DNA of 64,000 nucleotides from Nonlabens ulvanivorans (lineage in GTDB: Bacteria > Bacteroidota > Bacteroidia > Flavobacteriales > Flavobacteriaceae): assembly GCF_000732625.1 (NCBI RefSeq), contig NZ_JPJI01000032.1:1226193-1290192 (forward strand). Reading direction: 5' to 3'. Of this stretch, positions 28,048 to 36,757 are shown one piece after another. The translations under genes and the position numbers were made by a program. The notes beneath the pieces were generated by a model. That model did not search any database, was not told where the DNA came from, and saw only the letters and a program-made list of their open reading frames with translations. The number at the start of each line of letters is the position of its first letter. Position 1 is the first letter of the stretch.

Positions 28048-28821
28048 ATGAATAATAGAAAAGAGCAACTCGCAGCACTGGATAGGTTATTAACTATAAT
28101 GGATGAACTGAGAGAAGGTTGTCCATGGGACCGTAAGCAAACGCTAGAATCTTTACGTCATTTAACCATTGAAGAAACCTATGAGTTAGGTGATGCAATT
28201 TTAGATAATGATAGAGCAGAGATTCCTAAAGAGTTGGGCGATTTGTTGTTGCATATTGTCTTTTACTCTAAAATAGGATCAGAGACTGATGAGTGGGATA
28301 TAGGTACTGTGGCAAATGGTATTTGTGATAAATTAATTTCTAGACATCCACACATCTATGCAGATGTTGAGGTAGCAGATGAAGAAGAGGTAAAGAAAAA
28401 CTGGGAAGCTCTTAAACTTAAAGAAGGAAAAAGCAGTGTTCTAGAAGGTGTGCCTAAATCCTTGCCAGCACTGGTTAAAAGCTCTCGTATCCAAGATAAA
28501 GTAGCAGGTGTAGGTTTTGACTGGGAAAAACCAGAACAGGTAAAAGAAAAGCTAGAAGAAGAACTAGATGAATTGCAAGTTGAGGTTGATAAAGGAGATC
28601 AAGATAAGATTGAAGCCGAATTTGGTGACGTACTATTTTCTTTAGTCAATTACGGAAAACATCTAGGAGTGAATCCCGAAGATGCCTTAGAGAGAACTAA
28701 TAAGAAATTTATAAAACGCTTTCAGTATTTAGAAACCAAGGCCAAAGAAATAGGGAAGCAACTAAATGATATGACACTGGCAGAGATGGATGTGTACTGG
28801 AATGAAGCTAAGAAGATATAA
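28048..28821 (+). CDS. mazG: Nucleoside triphosphate pyrophosphohydrolase
   Basis: Hydrolyses (d)NTPs to monophosphate and pyrophosphate, cleaning abnormal nucleotides and affecting the (p)ppGpp response. The 257-residue protein has both MazG repeats: LREGCPWDRKQTLESLRHLTIEETYELGDAI with the metal-binding EExxE/D set, and a second half with EELDELQVEV and EFGDVLFSLVNYGKHLG. Length and order match the full two-domain enzyme. Followed by a strong terminator. Confidence 0.93.
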   Translation: MNNRKEQLAALDRLLTIMDELREGCPWDRKQTLESLRHLTIEETYELGDAILDNDRAEIPKELGDLLLHIVFYSKIGSETDEWDIGTVANGICDKLISRHPHIYADVEVADEEEVKKNWEALKLKEGKSSVLEGVPKSLPALVKSSRIQDKVAGVGFDWEKPEQVKEKLEEELDELQVEVDKGDQDKIEAEFGDVLFSLVNYGKHLGVNPEDALERTNKKFIKRFQYLETKAKEIGKQLNDMTLAEMDVYWNEAKKI

Positions 28822-28824
28822 TAT

Positions 28825-28857
28825 AAAAAAAGCCAACTTTTGATAAGTTGGCTTTTT
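28825..28857 (+). terminator. Rho-independent terminator after mazG
   Basis: agccaactt (28831-28839) pairs with aagttggct (28845-28853), flanked by A and T runs. It can also stop the minus-strand Pmp3 gene coming from the right. Confidence 0.87.
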
Positions 28858-28880
28858 AAATATATATATGTTTTGTGGCA

Positions 28881-29036
28881 TTATTTGGCAGTTACATAGA
28901 AGGCATGTATAACTCCTGGAACAAAAAATATTAGGGTAAGAATTAAATTTATTATAAAATCTTTACCTATTCCTTTATTCATTGCGACACCTACTGGTGG
29001 AATAAAAATGTTTAAAATAATGGTTAGAATACTCAT
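28881..29036 (-). CDS. YqaE/Pmp3 family small membrane protein, copy 1
   Basis: A 51-residue protein too short for ordinary gene callers: MSILTIILNIFIPPVGVAM, then NKGIGKDFIINLILTLIF and FVPGVIHAFYVTAK. The two helices, the PPVGV turn and the PGxIHAFY end are the signature of Pmp3/YqaE proteolipids, which in yeast and plants influence membrane potential and salt tolerance. The ATG is at 29036, and a TAnnTTTG box lies 22 bases upstream of it. A second, different copy is found at 29916-30086 on the same strand. Confidence 0.88.
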   Translation of the reverse strand: MSILTIILNIFIPPVGVAMNKGIGKDFIINLILTLIFFVPGVIHAFYVTAK

Positions 29037-29057
29037 GATTGATGTTTTTGATTTACT

Positions 29058-29065
29058 CAAAGTTA
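29058..29065 (-). promoter_or_regulatory. Candidate -7 box of Pmp3 copy 1
   Basis: TAACTTTG on the minus strand fits TAnnTTTG. No clear -33 TTG was found at the usual distance. Confidence 0.4.
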
Positions 29066-29222
29066 TATCAATTTTTAACTTTTTTTCTTAAAAATTATTG
29101 AATTGATAATATATTAACTTGTTTGATGTGTTTACGTAATAAGACTTGTTGAATGTATTATCGTTGTTTTATAGAACGATTATATCTGTATTTTTCTATT
29201 TTAGTTGCTGTAAACTACACAT

Positions 29223-29921
29223 ATGAAACATTTTATACTTTTTTGTTTTTTCAATGCAAGCTTATTCTTAAGTGCTCAAATAGTTATAAATCCCAATCCA
29301 GTTGATATTAATTCTGGGATTCTTACCATTACTTATGGATCACAAGGTGATTATTCCTTATTTGATCCTATGGGAGATCCTAATTTACTTCTTTATACAG
29401 GACTTCAAACAGATGCTGATCCGTTAACATGGGATTATCACGATGACTTTAGTGATACCAATACATTTGTGGTTTTTAATTTTGACACTACCTTAAATGC
29501 ATATGTTGCACAAATTGATGTGGCTGGTAGAATGTATCAAGAAGAACCTAGTTTAAACGTGGTGAACTTACCAGCCAATATTGTCGTAAATGATTGGTAC
29601 TTTATTATCGCCACGACTGATCTGTCTAGACAAAGCGCAGATTTAAAAGGATCTGATTATGGATGGCAAGCGGCTACATTAAGTAATAAGATTGCCAATA
29701 AGGATTTAGGTGTTAAAGCTGTAAAAAACGTATTGCTTTTTAGTAAGAAAGAGTTTTATGAGATTGAATTGTATGACCTTACTGGTCGTTTAGTGTTGAA
29801 AATCAATAGAAGAATGGAAGAAGACTATCTCGAGATTTTAACGATGCAACCTAAAACATTTTATATTATTAAAATTAGTGGATTACAAGGTCAGCAAGTA
29901 TTTAAACATTACTTTTTATAA
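29223..29921 (+). CDS. Secreted protein with divergent T9SS-type tail
   Basis: A 232-residue protein with signal peptide (residues 1-18, LFLSA|QIV). The central part begins VINPNPVDINSGILTITYGSQGDYSLFDP and is beta-rich; it resembles the starch-binding-outer-membrane style of small surface modules, but I cannot assign it. The last about 70 residues (LLFSKKEFYEIELYDLTGRLVLK, FYIIKISGLQGQQVFKHYFL) follow the plan of a type IX sorting domain, including the strand before the end, but lack the usual YPNP start. Its 3' end overlaps the stop of the convergent Pmp3 copy 2 by 6 bases. Role unknown. Confidence 0.75.
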   Translation: MKHFILFCFFNASLFLSAQIVINPNPVDINSGILTITYGSQGDYSLFDPMGDPNLLLYTGLQTDADPLTWDYHDDFSDTNTFVVFNFDTTLNAYVAQIDVAGRMYQEEPSLNVVNLPANIVVNDWYFIIATTDLSRQSADLKGSDYGWQAATLSNKIANKDLGVKAVKNVLLFSKKEFYEIELYDLTGRLVLKINRRMEEDYLEILTMQPKTFYIIKISGLQGQQVFKHYFL

Positions 29922-30086
29922 AACTCGGTTTTTTTGTCTAGTAATATAAAAGGCATGAATAATACCTGGTATAAAGAATAATAAAGTCAATAAAATACTA
30001 ATTGCAAAATCGTTATGAACTCCTCTTTTCATAAATACACTTACAGGTGGAGCTAGAACGTTAAGAATTATGGTTAAAGTACTCAT
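29916..30086 (-). CDS. YqaE/Pmp3 family small membrane protein, copy 2
   Basis: A 56-residue protein, MSTLTIILNVLAPPVSVFM then KRGVHNDFAISILLTLLFFIPG and IIHAFYITRQKNRVL. It is clearly paralogous to the 51-residue protein at 28881-29036 but has PPVSV for PPVGV and a basic tail. Two membrane helices. The ATG at 30086 is preceded by TACTTTTG (30099-30106). Its stop overlaps the end of the secreted-protein gene on the other strand. Confidence 0.87.
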   Translation of the reverse strand: MSTLTIILNVLAPPVSVFMKRGVHNDFAISILLTLLFFIPGIIHAFYITRQKNRVL

Positions 30087-30098
30087 TGCTTTTTCCTA

Positions 30099-30106
30099 CA
30101 AAAGTA
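30099..30106 (-). promoter_or_regulatory. Candidate -7 box of Pmp3 copy 2
   Basis: TACTTTTG on the minus strand fits TAnnTTTG and lies 12 bases before the ATG. No convincing -33 element is visible. Confidence 0.4.
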
Positions 30107-30270
30107 TAGTGAACATGTTTCCTTACGTGTTAAAATTGATATAAAATAAATTTATTAAGTTGAGAGGTATGATTAACTCGCTTAATAGTGCATTTTAATG
30201 TAGGATTTTATCTTTAGAAGTTTTTTATGTGCGTTGACATACCCTTTATTAATAGTTTACTCCTTATTTC

Positions 30271-30966
30271 ATGTTGAAATATTTAAAAAGTTTTGACCTA
30301 TTTGCTGAGGAACGTTATTTCTTATTGAAAGAGAAACAGCAATCGTCTGGCTACTTTTTTTTAGCTAGTGTGATTATAATGATTGGTTTAGTTATTCTCA
30401 TTTATTGGGATTGGGAATCTATAGATTTCTTTAAAATCATATTGATTTGGGTAGGTATTCAATCCTCATTCATGATTTATCAAAAATTGAATTATGAAGA
30501 ACCTCGTGATATCGATGCCTTTATACCCATAAATAATGTGTCTTTGAGTTGGTATGATAAATCGAAAAATATTTTCTGGATTGCAGTTTCAACATGTATT
30601 ATTGGTTTTTTTGTTTATAATGCAATTCAAGCCTGGATAAGTGAAGATTTTAACCCTTTTGAAGGTCTTTATTATCTATTACCATTTATAGTAATAGCGG
30701 TCAATGTTTTTACACCACCTATACCATCAATACAAATATATTTTCAAGGGGCTCATTTAAAATTTGTGATGAATTCAGTCATTTACTATGAGTCTAAAAC
30801 TGATTTTCAAGAAATACGATTGAGTAAAGAAATGATTAGTATGAAATCAATACATGGTAAGGTAGATCGACTTTATCAATATAATTGGAATGATGATCAA
30901 TTAGAGCAACTCAAAAGCTTTATAAATAAAAAAGCACCTCATATAGAAGTGCTTATTATAGATTGA
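30271..30966 (+). CDS. Hypothetical membrane protein
   Basis: A 231-residue protein with four predicted membrane helices at about 26-45, 52-70, 100-121 and 131-150, paired around a loop rich in charged residues. The C-terminal about 80 residues look cytosolic and end in a pattern (KVDRLYQYNWNDDQLEQLKSFI) like the regulatory tails of PH-like membrane proteins. I do not recognise the family. It stands alone on the plus strand and faces purB, 11 bases away. Confidence 0.65.
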   Translation: MLKYLKSFDLFAEERYFLLKEKQQSSGYFFLASVIIMIGLVILIYWDWESIDFFKIILIWVGIQSSFMIYQKLNYEEPRDIDAFIPINNVSLSWYDKSKNIFWIAVSTCIIGFFVYNAIQAWISEDFNPFEGLYYLLPFIVIAVNVFTPPIPSIQIYFQGAHLKFVMNSVIYYESKTDFQEIRLSKEMISMKSIHGKVDRLYQYNWNDDQLEQLKSFINKKAPHIEVLIID

Positions 30967-30977
30967 TATTTTTGAAA

Positions 30978-32318
30978 TTATATACCAGTAAAGGTAGCTG
31001 GTGTTATGGCTTTCATTTCACTTTTAATAGTTTCACTTACGTCTAGGCCATCGATAAATCTAGCAATACTATCACCTGTGATTTTCTCATTAGTACGTGT
31101 TAATTCTTTTAAGGCTTCATAAGGATTTGGATAAGCCTCACGTCTCAATATCGTCTGAATCGCTTCTGCAACTACTGACCAATTATTCTCTAAATCTTGA
31201 GCAATCTTAGCTTCATTAAGAAGTAATTTTCCTAAACCTTTCATTGTTGCCTTAATAGCAATAATGGTATGTGCAAATGGTACACCTACGTTACGTAATA
31301 CAGTTGAATCTGTTAAATCACGTTGCAATCTAGAGATAGGTAACTTTGCAGCAAGATGCTCAAAAATAGCATTTGCGAGACCTAGGTTTCCTTCACTATT
31401 TTCAAAGTCGATAGGGTTTACTTTGTGAGGCATGGCGCTAGAACCGACTTCACCTTTCTTAATTTTTTGCTTGAAGTAGTCCATGGAGATATAAGTCCAT
31501 ATATCTCTGTCTAAGTCTATTAAAATGGTGTTGATGCGTTTTAAAGTATCGAATAGAGAAGCCATGTGATCATAGTGCTCTATTTGAGTAGTTGGAAAAC
31601 TGTGCGTTAAACCAAGTCTACTTTCTACAAAATCTTCACCAAAATTTCTCCAATCTACTTGTGGAAAAGCAACATGATGTGCATTGTAGTTTCCTGTCGC
31701 ACCGCCAAATTTTGCTGCATGTTGTACTTTATCGAGCATGTTTAATTGCTCATCTAGTCGTACTGCAAATACATAGAATTCTTTTCCTAATCGAGTAGGA
31801 GAAGCTGGCTGCCCGTGTGTGCGAGCTAGCATAGGAATATTTGCCCAATCTGCAGAAAGCTTTTCTAAGGTTTCTTTTAGTGCTTCTATTTCTGGTCGGT
31901 AAATTTCTTCTACAGCATCTTTTATGGAAAGTGGTATGGCTGTATTATTAATATCTTGTGAAGTCAGTCCAAAATGGATGAATTCTTTATGAGCTTGTAA
32001 ACCTAGTTTGTCGAACTGTTCTTTAATAAAATACTCTACGGCTTTTACATCGTGGTTGGTGACTTTCTCGATGTCTTTAATGGCTTGGGCATCTTCATCT
32101 GTAAAGTTGCGGTACAAGTTTCTTAACTGCTCTTGAGTATCTTCAGGAAATGGTTGGAGTTGTTGGATTCCGCTTTCGCTTAAAGCGATAAAATATTCAA
32201 TCTCAACCAAGACACGATAACGTATCAAAGCAGATTCTGAAAAGAAAGGAGCAAGTGTGTCGACTTTTGAACGGTAACGACCGTCTATAGGAGAAATAGC
32301 TTGTAAAGCAGTAGGCAT
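30978..32318 (-). CDS. purB: Adenylosuccinate lyase
   Basis: Acts twice in purine synthesis, releasing fumarate from SAICAR and from adenylosuccinate. It has the fumarase/lyase superfamily signature SSAMPHKVNPIDFEN with the catalytic serine loop, the TSQDINNTA segment and ARTHGQPASPT with the catalytic histidine. At 446 residues it has the normal length. A decayed copy of the iterated palindrome encodes ALSES near residue 46. A helical-repeat protein gene lies 57 bases upstream on the same strand. Confidence 0.95.
   Translation of the reverse strand: MPTALQAISPIDGRYRSKVDTLAPFFSESALIRYRVLVEIEYFIALSESGIQQLQPFPEDTQEQLRNLYRNFTDEDAQAIKDIEKVTNHDVKAVEYFIKEQFDKLGLQAHKEFIHFGLTSQDINNTAIPLSIKDAVEEIYRPEIEALKETLEKLSADWANIPMLARTHGQPASPTRLGKEFYVFAVRLDEQLNMLDKVQHAAKFGGATGNYNAHHVAFPQVDWRNFGEDFVESRLGLTHSFPTTQIEHYDHMASLFDTLKRINTILIDLDRDIWTYISMDYFKQKIKKGEVGSSAMPHKVNPIDFENSEGNLGLANAIFEHLAAKLPISRLQRDLTDSTVLRNVGVPFAHTIIAIKATMKGLGKLLLNEAKIAQDLENNWSVVAEAIQTILRREAYPNPYEALKELTRTNEKITGDSIARFIDGLDVSETIKSEMKAITPATFTGI
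32171..32187. repeat. Decayed iterated palindrome, copy 7 (in purB)
   Basis: cgctttcgcttaaagcg keeps both arms but not the central cgcgaa. It falls where the even spacing of the series would place a copy. Confidence 0.5.
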
Positions 32319-32374
32319 AAGTTCTATCTTTAAAGCGTGCTAAATTACAATTTTAAAAGCTGATTTATCTCTAA

Positions 32375-32935
32375 TTAGGAATCTAATTTTGCAATGATGC
32401 GTCTGGCGCTAGACTTGAAACCATTGCCGTAATTTTCGTCTAGTTTTTGAAGTAAAATAGGTTTAAGCTCTGGATAAATCCAGTCAAATTCTTTCCCAAA
32501 TTCAAATAGTGAATACACGGCATAGGCCATATTTGCGGTCTTGTCCGTAGTGATTAATACCTGAAAACAACCTTCTACCATTTGCTCACGTATAGTTTGA
32601 GTCAATAAGGATTTTACAATGCTTTCTTTTTTGCAGTAGTACTTTTTAGAAAGGATGCTTGATATTTTACAAAGCGCTCGCATACCCGAAGAGTTGATGG
32701 GCATTTCATATAATGCTCCTATTTCTTTGAGATAGGGATAACAAGATTTTTCGTGAAGTAAAAATGATTGCTCCAGCGACCAGCAGGCTTGATGAGAAAC
32801 GCCGCTTTCAGGTTTACATAAGTCGATTAGTTCTGATAGTAAATTACTTTCTACTGCTGCGACACCTATTCTCACGCGCTCGTCTTTATAAGCTTTGAGG
32901 TTTTGGAGTTCTGTTTTGAATTGGTTAACGGTCAT
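32375..32935 (-). CDS. Helical-repeat (HEAT-like) hypothetical protein
   Basis: A 186-residue protein made of paired helices such as VESNLLSELIDLC, QACWSLEQSFLL and AYAVYSLFEFG, which suggests a small HEAT-type scaffold. Homologues beside purB are sometimes labelled adenylosuccinate lyase; the sequence has none of that enzyme's motifs, so I reject the name. Its start codon overlaps the stop of the upstream lipoprotein gene by one base, so the two are coupled. Function unknown. Confidence 0.65.
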   Translation of the reverse strand: MTVNQFKTELQNLKAYKDERVRIGVAAVESNLLSELIDLCKPESGVSHQACWSLEQSFLLHEKSCYPYLKEIGALYEMPINSSGMRALCKISSILSKKYYCKKESIVKSLLTQTIREQMVEGCFQVLITTDKTANMAYAVYSLFEFGKEFDWIYPELKPILLQKLDENYGNGFKSSARRIIAKLDS

Positions 32936-33753
32936 TAATCTAAAAAAGCCTTGTATTCTGGTTTGTATTTACCGAATTTTTCCATATCCGCTTTAGTATA
33001 AATAGCATTTTCTATATCACTGCATATAAAATGAAGAGCGTCTTTAGCGTCGATCTCTTGAAGACCAATTCTACTTCTATTTTGTTTAGGATCATTTTTA
33101 TCATCAATCACCCATATTTCTTTATAAGCTTTATCGCTTAATATACTTTTGGTATCGCACAGCTCATCCTTAGTAGATGCATTTGAATAAACAGTATATA
33201 TGGTTCTGTTTAAGGTTTTAACATCACCTAAAGGTTCATCTGTAAACTGGACGCTATAGAGTATTTTTATATCTGGAGTTTCATTAACCGAATCTACTTC
33301 AAATTGTCGGGATGTTTTAACACAATTTTCATTAGTTCCACTACAGGACCAATATCCATCTTTACTCTGTAATTCAAGATTTACATCACAATAATAACAG
33401 GAGACAGAACGATTACTAATTTTATAGCCTTCTTTAAATGCTGTGATTAATGCTGCAGTTTGAATTTTATTTGTCGTGTTGGTTGCTATAAGTGCATATT
33501 CAAAGTCATCATTATTAAGAGTTTTAATTTTTTTAATGCTAAAAGTTCCAGCTTGAAAAAGATAAGGCGTTTCTGAATTATTAATCATGTTGTTCCATGA
33601 GCTAACCAAATCCTTTTGTTCTATTGGTTCACCGTCATAGTTGTAAAACACAAGATCTTCTACTTTTTGAGAAGTTAAATCATCTATGGAGTTATTTTCA
33701 GAGCAAGAGAAAAATAATAAGCATGTTAATAATAAAAGAGGTAACTTTTTCAT
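32935..33753 (-). CDS. Hypothetical lipoprotein with cysteine cluster
   Basis: From the ATG at 33753 it begins MKKLPLLLLTCLLFFSCSENN, a clear lipoprotein signal with the lipid cysteine near residue 17; a TTG two codons upstream is less likely. The 272-residue protein holds a compact cluster of cysteines (SCYYCDVNLEL then WSCSGTNENC) that could bind a metal or form disulfides in the periplasm. Family not recognised. Coupled by a one-base overlap to the HEAT-like gene. Confidence 0.65.
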   Translation of the reverse strand: MKKLPLLLLTCLLFFSCSENNSIDDLTSQKVEDLVFYNYDGEPIEQKDLVSSWNNMINNSETPYLFQAGTFSIKKIKTLNNDDFEYALIATNTTNKIQTAALITAFKEGYKISNRSVSCYYCDVNLELQSKDGYWSCSGTNENCVKTSRQFEVDSVNETPDIKILYSVQFTDEPLGDVKTLNRTIYTVYSNASTKDELCDTKSILSDKAYKEIWVIDDKNDPKQNRSRIGLQEIDAKDALHFICSDIENAIYTKADMEKFGKYKPEYKAFLD

Positions 33754-33793
33754 AATCAAGATTTTGATGAAAATATATAAAAATAATCTTAAA

Positions 33794-34477
33794 TCAAAAC
33801 TCCATATTCAACAAATCAGCCACCTTTTGAACACCAGTACTCGCATTCTCAGCAAACACTTTAAGTCTACCATTACTCTCTAAAGATGGATGTGGATCTA
33901 CAAAATAAATAGGGCAGTGGTCAGGAGCATAATCTTTTAATCCAGCAGCTGGATAAACTTGTAATGATGTACCGACAATGAGTAACACGTCTGCTTTTGC
34001 GGTAATTTCTATCGCTTGTTCCATAGCAGGAACTTCCTCACCAAACCAAACGATATGTGGTCGCAATTGTGATCCAGCATCGCAAAGATCGCCTAAATGT
34101 AAATCATCTTTCCAGTGTAGCTGGTCATGATAATTCTTGCTACTGCGCACTTTACGTAACTCACCATGCAAGTGTATTATATTACTAGATCCTGCGCGTT
34201 CATGCAAATCATCTACGTTTTGTGTAATCACGTGCACATTAAAATTACGTTCCATTCCGGCAATACAATGGTGTGCTAGATTGGGTTCGACCTCTTTCAA
34301 TTGTGCTCTACGCAGGTTATAAAAATTTAAAACAAGCTCAGGATTTGCGGCAAAACCTTGTGGTGACGCTACTTTCATCACATCGTGTCCTTCCCATAAT
34401 CCACCAGAATCTCTAAAGGTGGAAATACCACTTTCTGCACTTACTCCAGCGCCTGTTAATACAACTAAGTTTTTCAT
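33794..34477 (-). CDS. cobB: Sirtuin (NAD-dependent protein deacylase), zinc-less form
   Basis: Removes acyl groups from lysines using NAD. Landmarks: GAGVSAESGISTFRD (10-24), QNVDDLH (86-92), catalytic H104 in LHGEL and GTSLQVYPA. Y53 and R56 in FYNLRR match the pair that lets SIRT5 and E. coli CobB accept succinyl-lysine, so desuccinylase activity is plausible. The usual four zinc cysteines (two CxxC pairs) between about 110 and 140 are missing; only C132 remains. At 227 residues it is a minimal sirtuin. It is followed upstream by the methyltransferase gene, 9 bases away. Confidence 0.88.
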   Translation of the reverse strand: MKNLVVLTGAGVSAESGISTFRDSGGLWEGHDVMKVASPQGFAANPELVLNFYNLRRAQLKEVEPNLAHHCIAGMERNFNVHVITQNVDDLHERAGSSNIIHLHGELRKVRSSKNYHDQLHWKDDLHLGDLCDAGSQLRPHIVWFGEEVPAMEQAIEITAKADVLLIVGTSLQVYPAAGLKDYAPDHCPIYFVDPHPSLESNGRLKVFAENASTGVQKVADLLNMEF

Positions 34478-34486
34478 GCATACAAG

Positions 34487-35650
34487 TTATAATTTCTTTG
34501 CTTGTATTACAATAGGTTTTCCCATAGAACTGGTAAAGAAAAGATAATCGGTCTCGTGTTCTTTGAGTTGATATTTTGTGCGTAGTTGGTGCACGCTTTC
34601 GCGAAAGTTTCTGGTGACGACAGCGCGATGACTTTTGGCATATGTGCGCTTGATATCTTTGGGTTTATATGCTTTTACCTCTTCTATGATAAAGGTTCTG
34701 CCAGGGAAATCGGTGCTTTTTTTACCAGTAAAAAGATGTGCGTCTTGATCGATTTTTGAAACTCCATACGTTTCACACAGGTGACCGAATGCTTGTGATT
34801 TCATTATAGCGGCATTAGGTTCATAAAGATAATCCAGTGGTTCACTGAGTTCAATACTAGCGATATCGCCATGATTTAATATCAGGTCAGGTTGTTGGCT
34901 TTCTAAGTTCACGCAATGAATAATCACCTCATTTACGTCTTTTTCTAGAATCCATAAAAGTTCTTTTACATCATTCTTTACAGCGATGATATGTATTGCA
35001 CAAACGTTTTTAAGTTGCTTTAATCCAGCTGTTATATCTAGCATGGGTGATGTTTTGATCATCACTTTCTTTCCTTTAGAAAGTAGTAGATCTAGATTCT
35101 TAATAACATTAGGCTCATAATCTTCTAACTGTATCGCTTTGCTTTTTGTGTCGGTTTTGCGACTAGGATCTATATAGATTAAATCATATATAGATGTGCT
35201 TTCAATAAGATATTGCAGTCCGTCACCAGCATAACTTTTGGTGGTTAATTCTTGTGCAGTAAATAATTGTTTAGCTAGTCTTTGTAAGTCTTTATTAAGT
35301 TCTATATGTGTGGTGTTGGTATACGCTTTCGCGAAAGCGGAAGTATCAATTCCAAATCCACCGGTAAGATCTATCATTTTCTCACCTTGAAAAAGGTTTG
35401 CCTTATAAGTAGCGGTAGACCAAGAACTGGTTTGCTCTAAGTTTACCTTAGGAGGGAAAATTACTTGATCATTATTGAAAAGTGATTCAAACTTTAAACG
35501 TGCTTTTTGCAACCCGACAAGCTGTTGTGTAAGTTCTTGCGGACTAATACTATCAAAGGGATGTGACTTTAAAAGAAATGAAGCAGCGTTTACATGGAGA
35601 TGTTCCAATAAATATTCTCGCACTATAGGCTGTAACAGCTTTAAATTCAT
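34487..35650 (-). CDS. THUMP-like SAM-dependent methyltransferase (PG_1098-like)
   Basis: Residues about 95-230 are a class I methyltransferase fold: DLTGGFGIDTSAFAKAY is the SAM-binding motif I and YIDPSRKT the motif IV region. The N-terminal 80 residues are a helical PG_1098-type domain, and the C-terminal about 75 (FPGRTFIIEEVKAYKPKDIKRTYAKSH) match the THUMP-like domain used for RNA substrates. An RNA methyltransferase role is inferred, target unknown. It carries two iterated palindromes in frame (AFAKA and NFRES), the only gene here with two. Confidence 0.82.
   Translation of the reverse strand: MNLKLLQPIVREYLLEHLHVNAASFLLKSHPFDSISPQELTQQLVGLQKARLKFESLFNNDQVIFPPKVNLEQTSSWSTATYKANLFQGEKMIDLTGGFGIDTSAFAKAYTNTTHIELNKDLQRLAKQLFTAQELTTKSYAGDGLQYLIESTSIYDLIYIDPSRKTDTKSKAIQLEDYEPNVIKNLDLLLSKGKKVMIKTSPMLDITAGLKQLKNVCAIHIIAVKNDVKELLWILEKDVNEVIIHCVNLESQQPDLILNHGDIASIELSEPLDYLYEPNAAIMKSQAFGHLCETYGVSKIDQDAHLFTGKKSTDFPGRTFIIEEVKAYKPKDIKRTYAKSHRAVVTRNFRESVHQLRTKYQLKEHETDYLFFTSSMGKPIVIQAKKL
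34594..34607. repeat. Iterated palindrome cgctttcgcgaaag, copy 8 (coding)
   Basis: Near-complete copy in the THUMP-like methyltransferase gene, read as FRES in NFRESVHQL. Confidence 0.8.
35324..35339. repeat. Iterated palindrome cgctttcgcgaaagcg, copy 9 (coding)
   Basis: Perfect 16-base copy in the same methyltransferase gene, read as AFAKA directly after the SAM-binding glycines. Confidence 0.9.
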
Positions 35651-36754
35651 CTATAGATTGCGTGTCAATTTTTGAACAATCTTGTACTCGCTCAAGAATT
35701 CTTTAGAAATCACTTTTAAAGCGGTATATGTGGGAATAGCAAGTACTAGTCCTATAATGCCAAACAATAATCCAGCGATTAATATAATTATGAAAATCTC
35801 TAAAGGATGTGACTTTACACTTTTACCAAATATAAGTGGTTGATTAATAAAGTTATCTATTAATTGAACAATAGAGTATCCTATGGCTACTATGACCAGC
35901 TTAGGTAATATGGTATGTGTAAAATCTGCTCCTAGATTATCACTAATGACAAATCCCATCATTAAAATAGAACCTATTGCTGGACCCAAGTAAGGAATCA
36001 GATTTAATAGGGCACAGAAAAAAGCTATGATTAAAGCATTTTCTACTCCTACAATAAGTAAAATGATACTATAGAGAATAAATAGAACAAATACTTGAAG
36101 AACCAACCCTATAAAGTATCTAGAAAGCAGTTTTTTTATTTTGTTGAACGCTCTTAGGAATTGTCCTTCGGTTCCTTTTTTTGAGAAAACGAGTACTCCT
36201 TCAACCAGTAGTCTACTATCTTTAAGTAAAAAGAAAGCGATAAAAATAACTGAAAATAGTCCAATCATGATATTACCTAACGTTCCAAAAATTCCATTTA
36301 CAAACTGAGGAATTAACTCTACATCAAAGTTTTGTACATATTCTAATCCTTGAATGCGCTCAAAAATATTAACACGTTTAATCCCAAAGTATTCACTTAT
36401 TTCAATATTAAGAACCTCGAGGTTACCTTTTACTTCTTCAATATCAATGCGGCTTAGATTCTCACCTTGTTCTAGCATGATCGGTATAATCATATAAGTA
36501 ACTCCGGCAAGAATAAGTAGGATGAAAAATATAGTGATTATGACTGCTAGGGTATTATGAAATTTTAATCGATCTCTCAAGAAGACTACAATTGGTCTAC
36601 CGATTAATGAAATAACAGCTGCAATCCCTATGTATAATAATACCGATTGAATTTTCCAAATAAACCATAATAATACAAAGACACCACCTATAATAAGTAG
36701 GGCTCTTAAAATACCATATGCTATGGATTTGGAATTAAGTAATGGTGTAGACAT
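35651..36754 (-). CDS. AI-2E family transporter (TqsA/PerM-like permease)
   Basis: A 367-residue integral membrane protein with about eight helices, two at the N-terminus, then a soluble region (about 95-150) and the main bundle from 155 on. The family's conserved part includes PYLGPAIGSILMMGF and QPLIFGKSVKSHPLEIFIIILIAG. Members include exporters of autoinducer-2 and sodium/proton antiporters, so the substrate cannot be read from sequence. Reads into the methyltransferase gene with no gap and is preceded by the DUF4159 gene 3 bases away; likely one operon. Confidence 0.87.
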   Translation of the reverse strand: MSTPLLNSKSIAYGILRALLIIGGVFVLLWFIWKIQSVLLYIGIAAVISLIGRPIVVFLRDRLKFHNTLAVIITIFFILLILAGVTYMIIPIMLEQGENLSRIDIEEVKGNLEVLNIEISEYFGIKRVNIFERIQGLEYVQNFDVELIPQFVNGIFGTLGNIMIGLFSVIFIAFFLLKDSRLLVEGVLVFSKKGTEGQFLRAFNKIKKLLSRYFIGLVLQVFVLFILYSIILLIVGVENALIIAFFCALLNLIPYLGPAIGSILMMGFVISDNLGADFTHTILPKLVIVAIGYSIVQLIDNFINQPLIFGKSVKSHPLEIFIIILIAGLLFGIIGLVLAIPTYTALKVISKEFLSEYKIVQKLTRNL

Positions 36755-36757
36755 AGA

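Noticed and set aside
30933-30955. Inverted repeat aagcac/gtgctt at the end of the membrane protein gene as a terminator
   Set aside because: The stem has an internal mismatch, lies within coding sequence and has no T run.
32375-32935. Naming the HEAT-like protein adenylosuccinate lyase
   Set aside because: It has none of the lyase motifs; the name arises from its position next to purB.
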